Assembly: GCA_012728025.1 (NCBI GenBank) | Contig: JAAYFX010000014.1 | Location: 1-6,425, forward strand | Reading direction: 5' to 3' | Source of the DNA: Clostridiales bacterium | Lineage (GTDB): Bacteria; Bacillota; Clostridia; Oscillospirales; Oscillospiraceae | DNA: 6,425 nt | In this document: positions 5,956 to 6,425 of the stretch, piece by piece | Layout: each line of letters begins with the position of its first letter | Numbering within the stretch: position 1 is the first letter of the stretch | Translations under genes and position numbers: made by a program | The notes under the pieces: generated by a model | Seen by the model: the letters and a program-made list of their open reading frames with translations, nothing else | The model's database searches: none | Told to the model about the DNA's origin: nothing

Positions 5956-6399
5956 ATGAGAGCTGTTATTACAAGGGTTTCTTCGGCAAGTGTCAGCGTA
6001 AATGGAAAAGAAGTCAGCAGTATATCCAAGGGCTTTCTTGTGCTTTTGGGGGTTTCTGCTGAGGATACGGAGATGGAAGCCGACAAAATAGCCGACCGTA
6101 TATGCGGGCTGCGGGTTTTTGAGGACGAAAACGGAAAAATGAACCTTTCGCCGGAAAAGGCGGGGGCGGAGATATTAATGGTTTCCCAGTTTACCCTTTA
6201 TGCCGATTGCTCCTCCCGTCGGCCGAGTTTTACAAAGGCCGCACCTTCAGAGCTTGCCCGTCCTCTTTATGAGCGCTGTGTGGAAAAATGCCGTCAGCGG
6301 GGGTTTAAGGTTGAATGTGGGATTTTCGGGGCGGAAATGATGGTTTCCTCTGTTAACGACGGACCGGTTACTCTGCTTTTAGATACCGCAGAGCTTTAA
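5956..6399 (+). CDS. dtd: D-aminoacyl-tRNA deacylase
   Basis: Dtd hydrolyses the ester bond of D-aminoacyl-tRNAs (and mischarged glycyl-tRNA-Ala), preventing D-amino acids from entering proteins; it works as a cytoplasmic homodimer. The 147 residues match the usual length. The start MRAVITRVSSASVSV is typical. LRVFEDENGKMNLSP spans 52-66, the active-site motif SQFTLYAD is at 77-84 with Thr80, and the second conserved motif NDGPVT is at 134-139, containing the Gly-Pro pair used for chiral proofreading. No residue of the core motifs is missing. The ATG at 5956 is chosen over an upstream TTG because of the AAAGGGG six bases ahead. It is the third gene of the operon; rel followed by dtd is a common order in Firmicutes. 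The window ends 26 bases later without a visible terminator, so the operon may continue. Confidence 0.97.
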   Translation: MRAVITRVSSASVSVNGKEVSSISKGFLVLLGVSAEDTEMEADKIADRICGLRVFEDENGKMNLSPEKAGAEILMVSQFTLYADCSSRRPSFTKAAPSELARPLYERCVEKCRQRGFKVECGIFGAEMMVSSVNDGPVTLLLDTAEL

Positions 6400-6425
6400 C
6401 TATTTATTAAAATCAAAATAAATCA

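Overview
The window looks like chromosomal DNA from a Gram-positive anaerobe of the Clostridia. This is inferred from the recJ-rel-dtd gene order, the use of many ATA isoleucine codons, a tRNA gene that encodes its own CCA, and strong AG-rich ribosome binding sites. No species can be named from the sequence alone.

Layout. On the left, two minus-strand genes lie in AT-rich DNA: a lysine-rich protein cut off by the window edge (start codon at 128) and a complete 251-residue DUF2089-type zinc-ribbon/helix-turn-helix protein (222-977). The latter has a perfect consensus promoter (1002-1030) overlapped by short AT-rich repeats. A roughly 300-base AT-rich spacer follows. It holds no convincing gene and ends in two hairpins (1209-1240 and 1289-1338) that probably terminate the minus-strand tRNA-Leu(UAA) gene at 1348-1436. 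That tRNA has its own promoter (1456-1484).

To the right, a divergent extended -10 promoter (1530-1558) appears to drive a plus-strand housekeeping operon: recJ (single-strand-specific exonuclease, 1665-3668), rel (bifunctional (p)ppGpp synthetase/hydrolase, 3670-5895) and dtd (D-aminoacyl-tRNA deacylase, 5956-6399). recJ and rel are one base apart, and the ribosome binding site of rel lies inside the last recJ codons. The apt gene that separates recJ and rel in Bacillus subtilis is absent here. Together these genes serve DNA repair, stringent-response control and translational quality control.

I see no CRISPR array, insertion sequence, riboswitch, rRNA or recognisable defence or secretion system. 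Most of the window is ordinary core genome. The points worth a second look are the DUF2089 locus and its lysine-rich partner beside a tRNA gene, the Asp-to-Glu change in the DHH motif of RecJ, and the tandem hairpins behind the tRNA.
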